From Candidatus Rifleibacteriota bacterium (GTDB taxonomy: Bacteria > Riflebacteria > Ozemobacteria > Ozemobacterales > Ozemobacteraceae): a DNA stretch of 37,841 nt. The notes below the pieces were generated by a model, which saw only the letters and a program-made list of their open reading frames with translations, did no database searches and was not told the DNA's origin. The stretch lies in NCBI GenBank assembly GCA_029560455.1, contig JAKQKW010000127.1, forward strand, positions 1 to 37,841, in the 5' to 3' direction. The position numbers and the translations under genes were made by a program. Shown in pieces: positions 13,935-21,851 of the stretch; the stretch's first letter is position 1; the number at the start of each line of letters is the position of its first letter.

Positions 13935-14822
13935 TTATTTTCGCTGGCAATGTTTTTGCAAATTTTCTATCATAGCTGCCGCCACTTTTTCTTTCAGATC
14001 CGGTCGGTTTTTCAGCAGTCGATGATCGAAAACCAGGCGAGTTTTTTCGAGAAGCAGAACCGCAAGGGTACTGGCAGCGTCTTCGCAGACTGCATTGTGC
14101 TGCAGCAGTGGAATGAGAAGCTCGGCAAAATCGCGATTCCGCAGTTGTCTGATGGCGTGGCAGGCGGCTTTGACTCTGCCGGTCTGTTCTGGATTTTCAA
14201 GCATTCTTGTCAGTGCCTGCCAGGCTTTTTCGGGATTAACACGGGCAAGTGCGCCTGCTGCCGTTGATCTCACTCGCGGTGATGCATGTGAAAGCATCTG
14301 TGCAAAAATAGAAACCACCGTCGGATCTTTGATGTTCTCGAGCCCTTCGATAGTATTGCTGACAATGCGGTCGTCACCGTAGGTCAGAAAAGAAGTCAGC
14401 AACGAAATCTGCTCGGGGTCGGGGTAGGCTTTTGGCAGGTTTTTGACCAGCCACGAAATATGCTTCTCTTCGGTGCAACGGTCTAAATATTCTTCAAGAG
14501 CTATTTTAAAAGAAATGGTGTTCAACCTTGTTGCCCACTCAAGCTCATGCAGTGATATTTCGTTTTCTTTCGCGGTTTTCAGTTTGTGCAGCAGAGGAGC
14601 GGCAACAAAATTGTGCTGTCGGTTCGCCAGTGACTGCGAAATGATCGATGAGGCCACGTTGGAAATGTGTCGCGGGGCATGTTCTGCAAGAAAAACCAGT
14701 CGGTTAATGACTTCGCCGGTCAGCATGCTGCTGTCACAGGCGGCAAAGAATGCCAGCCCGTCAAGCTGTTTCTCTGGCTCGTCTGAGTTGAGAAAATTTA
14801 AATGGTGGCTCAGATCATCCAT
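13935..14822 (-). CDS. HEAT-repeat protein of unknown function
   Basis: The 295-residue protein is all helical, and the region from about 140 to 270 carries recurrent HEAT-type helical pairs such as DDRIVSNTIEGLENIKDPTVVSIFAQML, followed by ASPRVRSTAAGALARV and TGRVKAACHAIRQLRNRD. Such repeats form curved scaffolds for protein binding. No signal peptide or membrane segment is present. Its ATG lies 2 bases after the stop of the upstream TerB-like gene, so the two are almost surely translated from one transcript and may act together. The partner is unknown. Confidence 0.8.
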   Translation of the reverse strand: MDDLSHHLNFLNSDEPEKQLDGLAFFAACDSSMLTGEVINRLVFLAEHAPRHISNVASSIISQSLANRQHNFVAAPLLHKLKTAKENEISLHELEWATRLNTISFKIALEEYLDRCTEEKHISWLVKNLPKAYPDPEQISLLTSFLTYGDDRIVSNTIEGLENIKDPTVVSIFAQMLSHASPRVRSTAAGALARVNPEKAWQALTRMLENPEQTGRVKAACHAIRQLRNRDFAELLIPLLQHNAVCEDAASTLAVLLLEKTRLVFDHRLLKNRPDLKEKVAAAMIENLQKHCQRK

Positions 14823-14824
14823 TG

Positions 14825-15541
14825 TTAAAGGCCTGAGACCCGATTTAATTTTACATTCAAAAGTTTTGCCATTTCCTGAATCTTTTCAAGCTCTTCGAGG
14901 CCATAGTCTGAGTCTTCATGTCTCTGTCGAACAAGATCGTAATAATCATTCAATGCTTTCGTGTGCAGTTCTTCAACATTGTGACTGTCAATTTCAAGTT
15001 CCTTACGGATCTTTGCCATTACTGACAGCTCTTCTTCAGTTACAACACCATCTTCGACAACCTTTTCTATCAGAGTCCAGTAGACGATATTGCGGGCATC
15101 GAGTATTTCCTGAGATGTTGCCTCGATGCAGCCGACAATCGCCCTGAAAACCGTTCTCTCATCGTCATCTATATGGTAGTCGTCGCGGGTGATCATGAAG
15201 TAACATTCGGCAATGAAGCGGGTTATGAACATGTAATCTTCGCCCCATGTCGTCAAATCCCAGACTTTGTCGTTCTGTGAAATGGCAATCAGGCATTCTT
15301 CCTGATTTTTCTTGACATGAATGACGCGGTCGTCAATTTTGCAGAAAGGCGCAAAACCTTCGTCAGAAAGGTAGTCAGCGCTATCGAGCTGCCCCTGAAA
15401 TCCAGAAATTCCCGGTCTGGACCTGCGTGAACCAAAAAGGCTGATCATGTTGCCCCACAATCCACCGGTCTCGCTTTCTTGCCCCTTCTGCAGATACTGG
15501 CTGGCGTAGTCACTGAGCAGCGTCACTCTCTGATCAAACAT
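14825..15541 (-). CDS. Protein with a TerB-like helical domain (tentative)
   Basis: The 238-residue protein is cytoplasmic and acidic. Its C-terminal half (about 115-205) is helical with the pattern DDYHIDDDERTVFRAIVG and, about 45 residues on, VVEDGVVTEEELSVMAKI. The paired 'acidic/DG...E' helices resemble tellurite-resistance TerB-like domains, which can bind metal ions. This is an uncertain call. The N-terminal half has no recognised motif. The start follows GGGAGACG. It is tightly coupled to the HEAT-repeat gene and sits 48 bases after the YibE/F gene. No other ter genes are present, so tellurite resistance itself should not be assumed. Confidence 0.72.
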   Translation of the reverse strand: MFDQRVTLLSDYASQYLQKGQESETGGLWGNMISLFGSRRSRPGISGFQGQLDSADYLSDEGFAPFCKIDDRVIHVKKNQEECLIAISQNDKVWDLTTWGEDYMFITRFIAECYFMITRDDYHIDDDERTVFRAIVGCIEATSQEILDARNIVYWTLIEKVVEDGVVTEEELSVMAKIRKELEIDSHNVEELHTKALNDYYDLVRQRHEDSDYGLEELEKIQEMAKLLNVKLNRVSGL

Positions 15542-15589
15542 GCGCGTCTCCCTGATAATGTTTTGGTCAGCCTAACACAGACCTTCCGT

Positions 15590-16738
15590 CTATTCAACTT
15601 CGGCGCCGTCTGAATTGTCGACTCTGGCAAAACGCCGGCGGGAATAAATGAAAGATGCTATCAGAGCAGTTATCGGAATTGCCAGTACCATGCCAAAAAG
15701 GCCTGCCAGCGATCTTACCACTTCGGTGCAGATGAATTCCATGTTCATGATCTTAATGAGCGGAAAGTCTTCTTTCTGCATGGCAAACACCAGAATCAAT
15801 GTCAGGGATGCACCTGTGTAGGCCAGAATAAGAGTGTTAACCATGCTGCCGATGATGTCGCGCCCGATGTTCATACCACTGGCAAAGAGTTTCTGACGAT
15901 CATAAGCCGGGTTGGCCAGCGAAATTTCGAGCAGCGACGAAGCGATCGAAATCGCGACATCCATAACCGCTCCCAGAGCTCCGATAATGATACCGCTGAT
16001 CATGATGCCGCGTAGATCTATGCTCGCATTGAGAATCTGCAGAAATGTGCTCTCGTCGCCGCTGTAGCCATTCAATTTCAGAAAAGTCGCTGCCAGCCAG
16101 CCGAAAATCCCGGCCAGAATCACGCCGCTGAGGGTTCCAAGGCCGGCAATAAGAGCTTTTCGTGTTCGCCCGGCAATTATAACGATATTGATCAGAATGA
16201 TGGCGAATGAACAGACAATAGAGAGCGGAATTGGCGACCAGCCCTGTAATAATAGTCTGGCCATTACGCCAAAGATTATGATAAGCGTGAAGAAAAGCGC
16301 CAGCATGGCTTTTACACCATTTACCCCGGCCAGAACAGCAATTGTCACAATGATCAGTCCAGAAAGAAACATCAGACGGTGCGATTTGAAGTGCTCGTCA
16401 ATACCGACTATTTCCTGGTCTTCCTGTTTTTCGACCACCGCAAGAATCGTTTCTCCCTGTTGCAGATCAAGATTGTAGGCTGAGCCGGGCGTTTCAAAAT
16501 GCTCGGCAACCATGGTTCTGCCCTTGTGTTCACCGGATTGAAAATCAAGCTCGACCGCAAAAGTCTTTTCATTGCTGTCTGGATCTTCTGATTCGATCGA
16601 CTGAACGTTTTTAACGGTGGCGATAGAGTAGATGCCCTGGCTGGTGCTGCCAAAAACGTGATAAAGAAGAAGGAACATGAACAGAATGCCAATTACAATG
16701 ATGATCAGATTGGTTTTGCTGGTTGAATTATCTGTCAT
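15590..16738 (-). CDS. YibE/F-family multi-pass membrane protein
   Basis: The 382-residue protein has one N-terminal transmembrane helix (about 9-30), an extracytoplasmic beta-rich segment (about 35-118), and at least six further helices. The order and the motifs GLIIVTIAVLAGVNG, GILGTLSG-like GLGTLSGVILAG, GALGAVMDVAISIASSL and NTLILAYTGASL are those of the YibE/F family, whose transport or signalling role is not known. AGGAG precedes the ATG. It starts 15 bases after the nuclease stop, in the same run of genes. Membrane topology was judged by eye. Confidence 0.85.
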   Translation of the reverse strand: MTDNSTSKTNLIIIVIGILFMFLLLYHVFGSTSQGIYSIATVKNVQSIESEDPDSNEKTFAVELDFQSGEHKGRTMVAEHFETPGSAYNLDLQQGETILAVVEKQEDQEIVGIDEHFKSHRLMFLSGLIIVTIAVLAGVNGVKAMLALFFTLIIIFGVMARLLLQGWSPIPLSIVCSFAIILINIVIIAGRTRKALIAGLGTLSGVILAGIFGWLAATFLKLNGYSGDESTFLQILNASIDLRGIMISGIIIGALGAVMDVAISIASSLLEISLANPAYDRQKLFASGMNIGRDIIGSMVNTLILAYTGASLTLILVFAMQKEDFPLIKIMNMEFICTEVVRSLAGLFGMVLAIPITALIASFIYSRRRFARVDNSDGAEVE

Positions 16739-16753
16739 TTCTGTCTCCTGCTG

Positions 16754-17644
16754 TTACCAGATTCTGGCTGGAGCTGCCGCTTCGAGTTTGTCTTCGACTT
16801 CGTCTGCCAGCGGCGCAATAAAGTCGAGGCCGGTAAGCTTCTCGATTTCATCGATGCTGGTCAGAAAGCTGTCGATAGGCTCTCTGCCGGTGACGCTTTG
16901 CTGAATCAGAAATGCCAGGGTGCGCAGATTGCCTTTTTCTTCGTCAAAAATAATTTTAAAAAATGCGTCGGGAATCTCGATATTATTCGAAATCGTTTGA
17001 ATATGAAGGTCAAAAATCGGGCCGGTTATGACCCAGATACTTTCGAGGTTGTTGGCATACTCGTCTTCAAGCTTTTCAAGCCTTTGCCAGACTTTTCGGT
17101 TCAGTTCCGGGCTCTGTGGCACAATATTGCTCATCAGAAAGGTTTCGTGCTGGGCATCCAGGCCAAAACGCTGGGCAATTGCCGAGTTTGGCGCCATATG
17201 CCCCCGGTCGTAACCGGTTTTGGCAAAATCATTCGGGGAAACACGCGACAGGGTTCGCAGGTCGGCCTTGAAGCCCTTCGGCCTTTTCAACTTCTCGCCG
17301 ACCTCTTTGGCGTCAAGACGGTAGGCGACCCACAGCGGATTGCGGCGCTCTTCACAATAACCGGTATGGTAGGCAATGTTTTTCAGCAGAGTAAGGGTGG
17401 CACTGCCGCTGATGACCGGGTTGCCGCCGAATACAACATTGCCGGTGCGGCGCGTTGCCTCGCGCAGGGCTTCGTCAATCGGAAACCCTTTGCTGGTAGT
17501 GACTAACGGCGGCCGGCCGGGAACTGGTTTGCTCTGCTGCCAGTAATAAACGCCGATGCCGACGAGAGTCAGCAGCAGAATAACTGCAATCAGCTGCGTC
17601 GGCCCGATTCCGCCCTGGCGCCGGTTTGAACTTTGCAGCAGCAT
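16754..17644 (-). CDS. Membrane-anchored DNA/RNA non-specific endonuclease (NucA/EndoG type)
   Basis: This beta-beta-alpha-metal nuclease family cuts DNA and RNA without sequence specificity using a magnesium ion. The signature DRGHMAPN (146-153) holds the general-base H149, and NIVPQSPELNRKVWQRLE contains the metal-binding asparagine (N182). An N-terminal hydrophobic segment (about 15-35) without a clear cleavage site suggests an outward-facing membrane anchor, which would keep the nuclease off the chromosome. The gene start overlaps the VOC stop (TAATG), giving translational coupling. Possible jobs are nutrient scavenging or degradation of incoming DNA. No immunity protein or inhibitor gene is seen next to it. 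Confidence 0.87.
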   Translation of the reverse strand: MLLQSSNRRQGGIGPTQLIAVILLLTLVGIGVYYWQQSKPVPGRPPLVTTSKGFPIDEALREATRRTGNVVFGGNPVISGSATLTLLKNIAYHTGYCEERRNPLWVAYRLDAKEVGEKLKRPKGFKADLRTLSRVSPNDFAKTGYDRGHMAPNSAIAQRFGLDAQHETFLMSNIVPQSPELNRKVWQRLEKLEDEYANNLESIWVITGPIFDLHIQTISNNIEIPDAFFKIIFDEEKGNLRTLAFLIQQSVTGREPIDSFLTSIDEIEKLTGLDFIAPLADEVEDKLEAAAPARIW

Positions 17645-18024
17645 TATTTCATCTTCTTTTCTGGAACGACTTCAAGCCAGTAATTATCAGGGTCGGCGAT
17701 GAAATAGATGCCCATTGCCGGGTTTTCGTAGCAGATACAGCCCATTTCTTTGTGCATGGCATGTGCTGCTTCATAATCATTGGTTGTGAAGGCAAGATGA
17801 AATTCGTTCTCACCCAGATTGTACGGTTCCTTGCGGTCGCGCAGCCAGGTCAGCTCAAGACTGTGCCCGCCAGTACCATCGCCAAGATAGATGAGGATGA
17901 AACTGCCGTCTGCCGCTTCCTTGCGCCTGACTTCTTTCAGTCCTAGCGCTTTCTGATAGAAAGCAAGGCTTTTTTCGAGGTCAAGAACATTGATGTTATT
18001 GTGATTGAATCTGAATTCAGGCAT
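17644..18024 (-). CDS. Glyoxalase I-like VOC-family metalloenzyme
   Basis: The 126-residue protein is a single vicinal-oxygen-chelate unit like bacterial lactoylglutathione lyase. The four expected metal ligands are present: H8, E57 (HSLELT), H76 (FHLAF) and E118 (YWLEVV). The opening NHNNINVLDLEKSLAFYQKALG and the closing FIADPDNYWLEVVP are typical. Glyoxalase I detoxifies methylglyoxal as its glutathione adduct; another thiol could replace glutathione in this organism. AAGGAG precedes the ATG. The gene is 17 bases after the transketolase stop, a pairing that makes sense because triose phosphates are the source of methylglyoxal. The function is inferred from family. Confidence 0.85.
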   Translation of the reverse strand: MPEFRFNHNNINVLDLEKSLAFYQKALGLKEVRRKEAADGSFILIYLGDGTGGHSLELTWLRDRKEPYNLGENEFHLAFTTNDYEAAHAMHKEMGCICYENPAMGIYFIADPDNYWLEVVPEKKMK

Positions 18025-18041
18025 GCTTCTGCTCCTTGTTT

Positions 18042-19964
18042 CTATTTTTCATGACTGCAGCCGAGCACCTTTTTAACTACTTTAACCACATCGGTGGCCG
18101 TAATGCAATGCTCAGACAGCATTTCGTCGAGTTTGAGCGAAGACTGGCAGTATTTGCGGGCACCGATACGCACCGGGTTGCGAAACCCGAGCGAGGCGAC
18201 AAAACTGCCGACACCACTTTCCCGGCGATGATCTTCGAGTGAAAACAGCCGGTGTCCGGTCTCGCTTAACATCTTCAGATGTTTCTGCGGGTCAGAAAAC
18301 TGGCCGATGGCAACGACGTCGAGACAGATGCCGTCAGCCGCAAGAGTCGTGGCGGCATCGAGCCCGGCTTTCAGCATGTGTGGTCCGGAAGTGAACAGCA
18401 CATTTCTTTGCCCTGTTTCCATGCTCGACTTGAAAATGCCCGGGTGGCCGTCATGAAAAGGTAAGTCGGTGAAACCAGGCAGGGGAGTGCGGTGCAGTCT
18501 GAAATAGGCTGGTCGGCAGCCCTTGCCGGCCCTGATTTCGCTTTTCAGACGTTCAAGCGTTTTTTGCAGCAGGATGCCTGTGCTCGCTGCATCGATCGGT
18601 TCGATAATGTCGATGTCATTGAGAGCGAGCATCAGGCCAAGATCATTGATCGCCTGGTGGCTCTTGCCGTCGGTATAATAGTCGGCGCCCGAATAGTGTG
18701 CAGCAAAGATCACCGGCACCTTTTCGGTGATGCAGGCGTATATCTGGTCAAGGCTGCGCTTGAAAAATGAACCGTAAGTGTTGACGACAGCTATATTGCC
18801 GGCGAGACCAAGACCTGCTGCCAGCGAACACATGTCCTGTTCGCTGATGCCGACTTCAATAAACCGGTTTGCAAAACCGGTCGCGACATTTGTCAGTTTG
18901 CAGGATTTTTCAAGATCGGCGTCGAGAACGAAAACCCGACGATCGTTGCCGGCCAGAGTGAGAAGTGCATCGGCAAAGGCTTCACCCGTCGAAATGCCGT
19001 TGCCGGAAGAATCTTTGCTCGAATTCGTCTGTGAGGTAACAGCTGGTTGGCCTGACAACCATGCTTGCAAAGCCGTATCGACCGCCGGGTTGTTGATGAT
19101 AGCTGCCTGTTCCTGCATGATTGCAAGATATTCGCGGTCATCAGGAATGGCGCCGTGCCATTTGCCCTCGCGTCTTGGGGTATTGTAGGGCATACCGGTA
19201 ACAGCAGAACCGCCACCTTTGACTGTGCGTGCAATGATGACCCCCGGATGTGGTGACTGCAGGATCTGGTCAATGGCAGCGCAGATTTCGCTTATGGAAT
19301 GCCCGTCAATCTCGTGCACCTGCAGTCCGATTCCCTGAAATACCGTGGCCCAGTCTTCAGCATCTTTTATATCTGCAGTCTGACTGTCAGACTGCAGATG
19401 ATTGCGGTCAATAATCGGAACCACCATGCCCGGATTCAACCTGCGCAGTGTCAGAAAAGCTTCGAAAAGTTGCCCTTCCTGCATTTCGCCGTCACCGATT
19501 ATCGCAAATACCGGGTGCTTATGCCCGGCTGCTGCATTGCTCAGCGCGATGCCAATCGCTTTAGACAGCCCCTGGCCAAGTGACCCGCTGTCTGAGTCAA
19601 CACCGGGAACTGTTCGGTCGCAGTGCGCCGGCAGGCCATGCAATTGCTTGTAAGAAGCGAGTCGATCGGTGCTGAAACAATTCATGCCGGCCAGCACCGC
19701 ATATTGTGCCATTGCCGCGTGCCCTTTCGAGAGATGCACGCTGCCTCTGTTTTCAAGAGGCTTTTGCGGTTCACGGATATAGCGGTGATAAATTGCCGTC
19801 AGCAGTTCTATACTCGAAAAACAGGCACCCAGCCAGCCGTGGCTGGCTTTTTTCAGGCCGGCAAGACAGTTTATGCGATACACGGCTGCCAGTCTCTGCA
19901 GATCCGCGTCAGTGTTTTTGGGCAGCCCGTCAAGAATGGTATTGCTGATGATGAATGGGTCCAT
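18042..19964 (-). CDS. Transketolase-family thiamine diphosphate enzyme
   Basis: Transketolase moves two-carbon units between sugar phosphates in the pentose phosphate pathway. The 640 residues hold an N-terminal pyrophosphate domain with the thiamine motif GDGEMQEG (157-164) and its distal asparagine (N188), histidines at SKGHAAMAQY and HGLPAHCD, a Ser/Asn-rich linker near 310-325, the pyrimidine domain with the catalytic glutamate of VGISEQDM (E375), and a C-terminal domain. The sequence departs from housekeeping transketolase in several blocks, so it may act on a different sugar or in a dedicated pathway. AGGAG precedes the ATG. It heads the eight-gene minus-strand run. A related split-type architecture exists in other organisms; this one is a single chain. 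Confidence 0.85.
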   Translation of the reverse strand: MDPFIISNTILDGLPKNTDADLQRLAAVYRINCLAGLKKASHGWLGACFSSIELLTAIYHRYIREPQKPLENRGSVHLSKGHAAMAQYAVLAGMNCFSTDRLASYKQLHGLPAHCDRTVPGVDSDSGSLGQGLSKAIGIALSNAAAGHKHPVFAIIGDGEMQEGQLFEAFLTLRRLNPGMVVPIIDRNHLQSDSQTADIKDAEDWATVFQGIGLQVHEIDGHSISEICAAIDQILQSPHPGVIIARTVKGGGSAVTGMPYNTPRREGKWHGAIPDDREYLAIMQEQAAIINNPAVDTALQAWLSGQPAVTSQTNSSKDSSGNGISTGEAFADALLTLAGNDRRVFVLDADLEKSCKLTNVATGFANRFIEVGISEQDMCSLAAGLGLAGNIAVVNTYGSFFKRSLDQIYACITEKVPVIFAAHYSGADYYTDGKSHQAINDLGLMLALNDIDIIEPIDAASTGILLQKTLERLKSEIRAGKGCRPAYFRLHRTPLPGFTDLPFHDGHPGIFKSSMETGQRNVLFTSGPHMLKAGLDAATTLAADGICLDVVAIGQFSDPQKHLKMLSETGHRLFSLEDHRRESGVGSFVASLGFRNPVRIGARKYCQSSLKLDEMLSEHCITATDVVKVVKKVLGCSHEK

Positions 19965-20068
19965 TGTTGGCTCCTGGTGCTTTGTTACATTTGAATAGGG
20001 GTTTGTCCGTTATTCCTGCGTTTATACCCCGGAGGATACAGGCAGAGATCTTATGAACAATTGCTCAG

Positions 20069-20108
20069 ATCCCCGCGCTTGCCCCCTTCCGGGGACAGGC
20101 GCGGGGAT
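20069..20108. repeat. GC-rich palindromic repeat
   Basis: ATCCCCGCGC (20069-20078) pairs perfectly with GCGCGGGGAT (20099-20108), and an inner CCCC/GGGG pair extends the hairpin. It lies downstream of the second phospholipase D-like gene but lacks a T run on either side, so it looks like a dispersed repeat rather than a terminator. It resembles the segment at 9014-9054. Confidence 0.55.
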
Positions 20109-20151
20109 GGCATGGAATCGTTTATTTTGCATGTTCAATTCTGGCAAAGCA

Positions 20152-21756
20152 TCAGTCGACCTGTGAATAACCTTCAACGGCATCTTTTTCCCATCTGATG
20201 ATAAAGCCTGCTTCTGAAAGGACTTTAATGGCCTTTTTCACCTGCTTTTCACTGAGGCCGGTTTCTTCGACGATCTTGGCGAAAGGTTTGTGAGCTTCGC
20301 GGTCAAGCGTGGCAAGCACTTTGCAGTTTTCTTCTTTTTCGAGGGCTTTCAGCAGTTTTGCATGCAGTGCTTTGCCCTCGGCCAGCGTAACGGTTTGTGG
20401 CACGCCTTTTCTTGGAGCCTTAACCGGGCCTGATGGCATTCTTGAGTTCCAGAGAACATCGAATTCAGCCTTGAAACTGTCGATGAGTTTCTGATGGTGC
20501 TGATAGAGCCCATTGAAAATCATTACGTTCTCGAAATTGAGATACTCGGCTGAATTCGACCAGTTGTAACTGCCGATTGCCATTTCGCGGCCATTTACGG
20601 TTACATTTTTGTGGTGCAGAAACAGGCTCAGATAGCTCAGCAGCGCCGGTTTTTTCGTTTCCTGGTCGAGGCCGTAGGCATTGATTCTGAAGCGATAGCG
20701 CACCTGAACGTTTTTAAGGCCAAGTTCGGCGGCCCTCTTTTCAAGCCAGGGCCCCTGTTTGCTTTCAATCGGGTCGGCATCGTCGAACTGGGCGTGGTCG
20801 AGAAGCAGTCTGAATTTTGCGTCTGGATTGCGCTCGGCGGCTTTGAGAATGGCTTCGGCAAGTTCGACGCGCGTCAGGCTGAACATTGCGAGATCGAGAC
20901 TGCCCGAGGCATCGACCCGGCGGATCAGGTTGAGAAGTTCATTGTCGATGCGCGTCAGTTCAAGTTCGTTGGCCGGCTCAGAGTTGAATACCAGCTTGAC
21001 ATAACCGGGCACATGGCTGGTCTCGATGTATTTTTCCGGTATCCATTCACCGAGAAGCATTTCGGAATACTCATTCCAGAGTCTTGCGAATTCTTCGGCC
21101 AGCTGCCGTGCAACCGCCGGTTGATCGTTGAAAAATACACGATTTTCGGCATAAATCTGATCGGAAGTCGGAGAGATGTTGGCACTGCCGTTGAAGCAGC
21201 TGTGCGGCACCGGGTTGCCTGGTGCGTAGAAGATGCCAAATTTTTCGTGCATGGTGCCGTAGATCAGAGTTCCATCTTCAAGCTTTGATTCGCGGCCATT
21301 GCGCTTCATAGCGGCAGTGGTCACGGCCGCAATCTTGAAATCAAATGGCCGGTTCTCTGCCTTTGCTTTATCTGCTGCTTCCTGGACCTTTTTTACAATT
21401 CGATCACGGCTGGCCTGAGCCCAGGTCGAAACTCCGTCGAGCAGCAGTTGAAACTTGATACCCCTGGTCGCCGCTGCTTTGATCATCTCATCGAGAGTAT
21501 TGTAGTCACTCATCGAATACATGCATATTTTAGCGCTGCTGCCTGGTTCCAGGCCGTCGATAAAGTGAACCAGTGCATTGGCAAGGGTTGCCGGTTTTGT
21601 GCTTTTATCGCTGAAATGAAGAACCCTGGAATTGTTGATTTTGCTGAAACCACCGCGTGGACCGTAATAAATATTTACGTCATCGGCGCTGGCGATGCTC
21701 AATCCGCCAAAGAAAAGTCCTGCAGTTGCCGCAAAAGAAATGAAAAGTTTTTTCAA
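20152..21756 (-). CDS. Exported phospholipase D-like protein with a winged-helix-like C-terminus
   Basis: The start is a TTG at 21756, supported by GGAGG five bases upstream and by the signal peptide that follows (MKKLFISFAATAGLFFGGLS, cleavage near ASA). Two phospholipase D half-sites are visible: HEKFGIFY (H170, K172) then FNGSANIS, and HHKNVTVN (H381, K383) then IGSYNWSNSA. Both keep His and Lys but replace the motif aspartate, by Y177 and N388. Residues 478-534 read like a small winged helix (FAKIVEETGLSEKQVKKAIKVL, then a strand-like FIIRWEKD). A DNA-binding-like domain on an exported enzyme is unusual. Activity may be nuclease, phospholipase or binding only. It follows glgX after 95 bases. 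Confidence 0.8.
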   Translation of the reverse strand: MKKLFISFAATAGLFFGGLSIASADDVNIYYGPRGGFSKINNSRVLHFSDKSTKPATLANALVHFIDGLEPGSSAKICMYSMSDYNTLDEMIKAAATRGIKFQLLLDGVSTWAQASRDRIVKKVQEAADKAKAENRPFDFKIAAVTTAAMKRNGRESKLEDGTLIYGTMHEKFGIFYAPGNPVPHSCFNGSANISPTSDQIYAENRVFFNDQPAVARQLAEEFARLWNEYSEMLLGEWIPEKYIETSHVPGYVKLVFNSEPANELELTRIDNELLNLIRRVDASGSLDLAMFSLTRVELAEAILKAAERNPDAKFRLLLDHAQFDDADPIESKQGPWLEKRAAELGLKNVQVRYRFRINAYGLDQETKKPALLSYLSLFLHHKNVTVNGREMAIGSYNWSNSAEYLNFENVMIFNGLYQHHQKLIDSFKAEFDVLWNSRMPSGPVKAPRKGVPQTVTLAEGKALHAKLLKALEKEENCKVLATLDREAHKPFAKIVEETGLSEKQVKKAIKVLSEAGFIIRWEKDAVEGYSQVD

Positions 21757-21851
21757 GCCTGCCTCCGTAGAAAAAAATGAAATGCAGAGTCACAGCCTGA
21801 ATATTGTAACTTAAAACCCCATTTGCGGCAAATCTCTCGATAAATGCGGTC

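Noticed and set aside
14825..15541. Tellurite-resistance operon
   Set aside because: Only one weak TerB-like domain is present; no terA, terC, terD or terZ-like gene accompanies it.
17117..17132. TGGCACAATATTGCTC resembles a sigma-54 promoter on the plus strand
   Set aside because: The GG-to-GC spacing is one base short of the required length, and it lies inside the nuclease gene with no plus-strand gene downstream.
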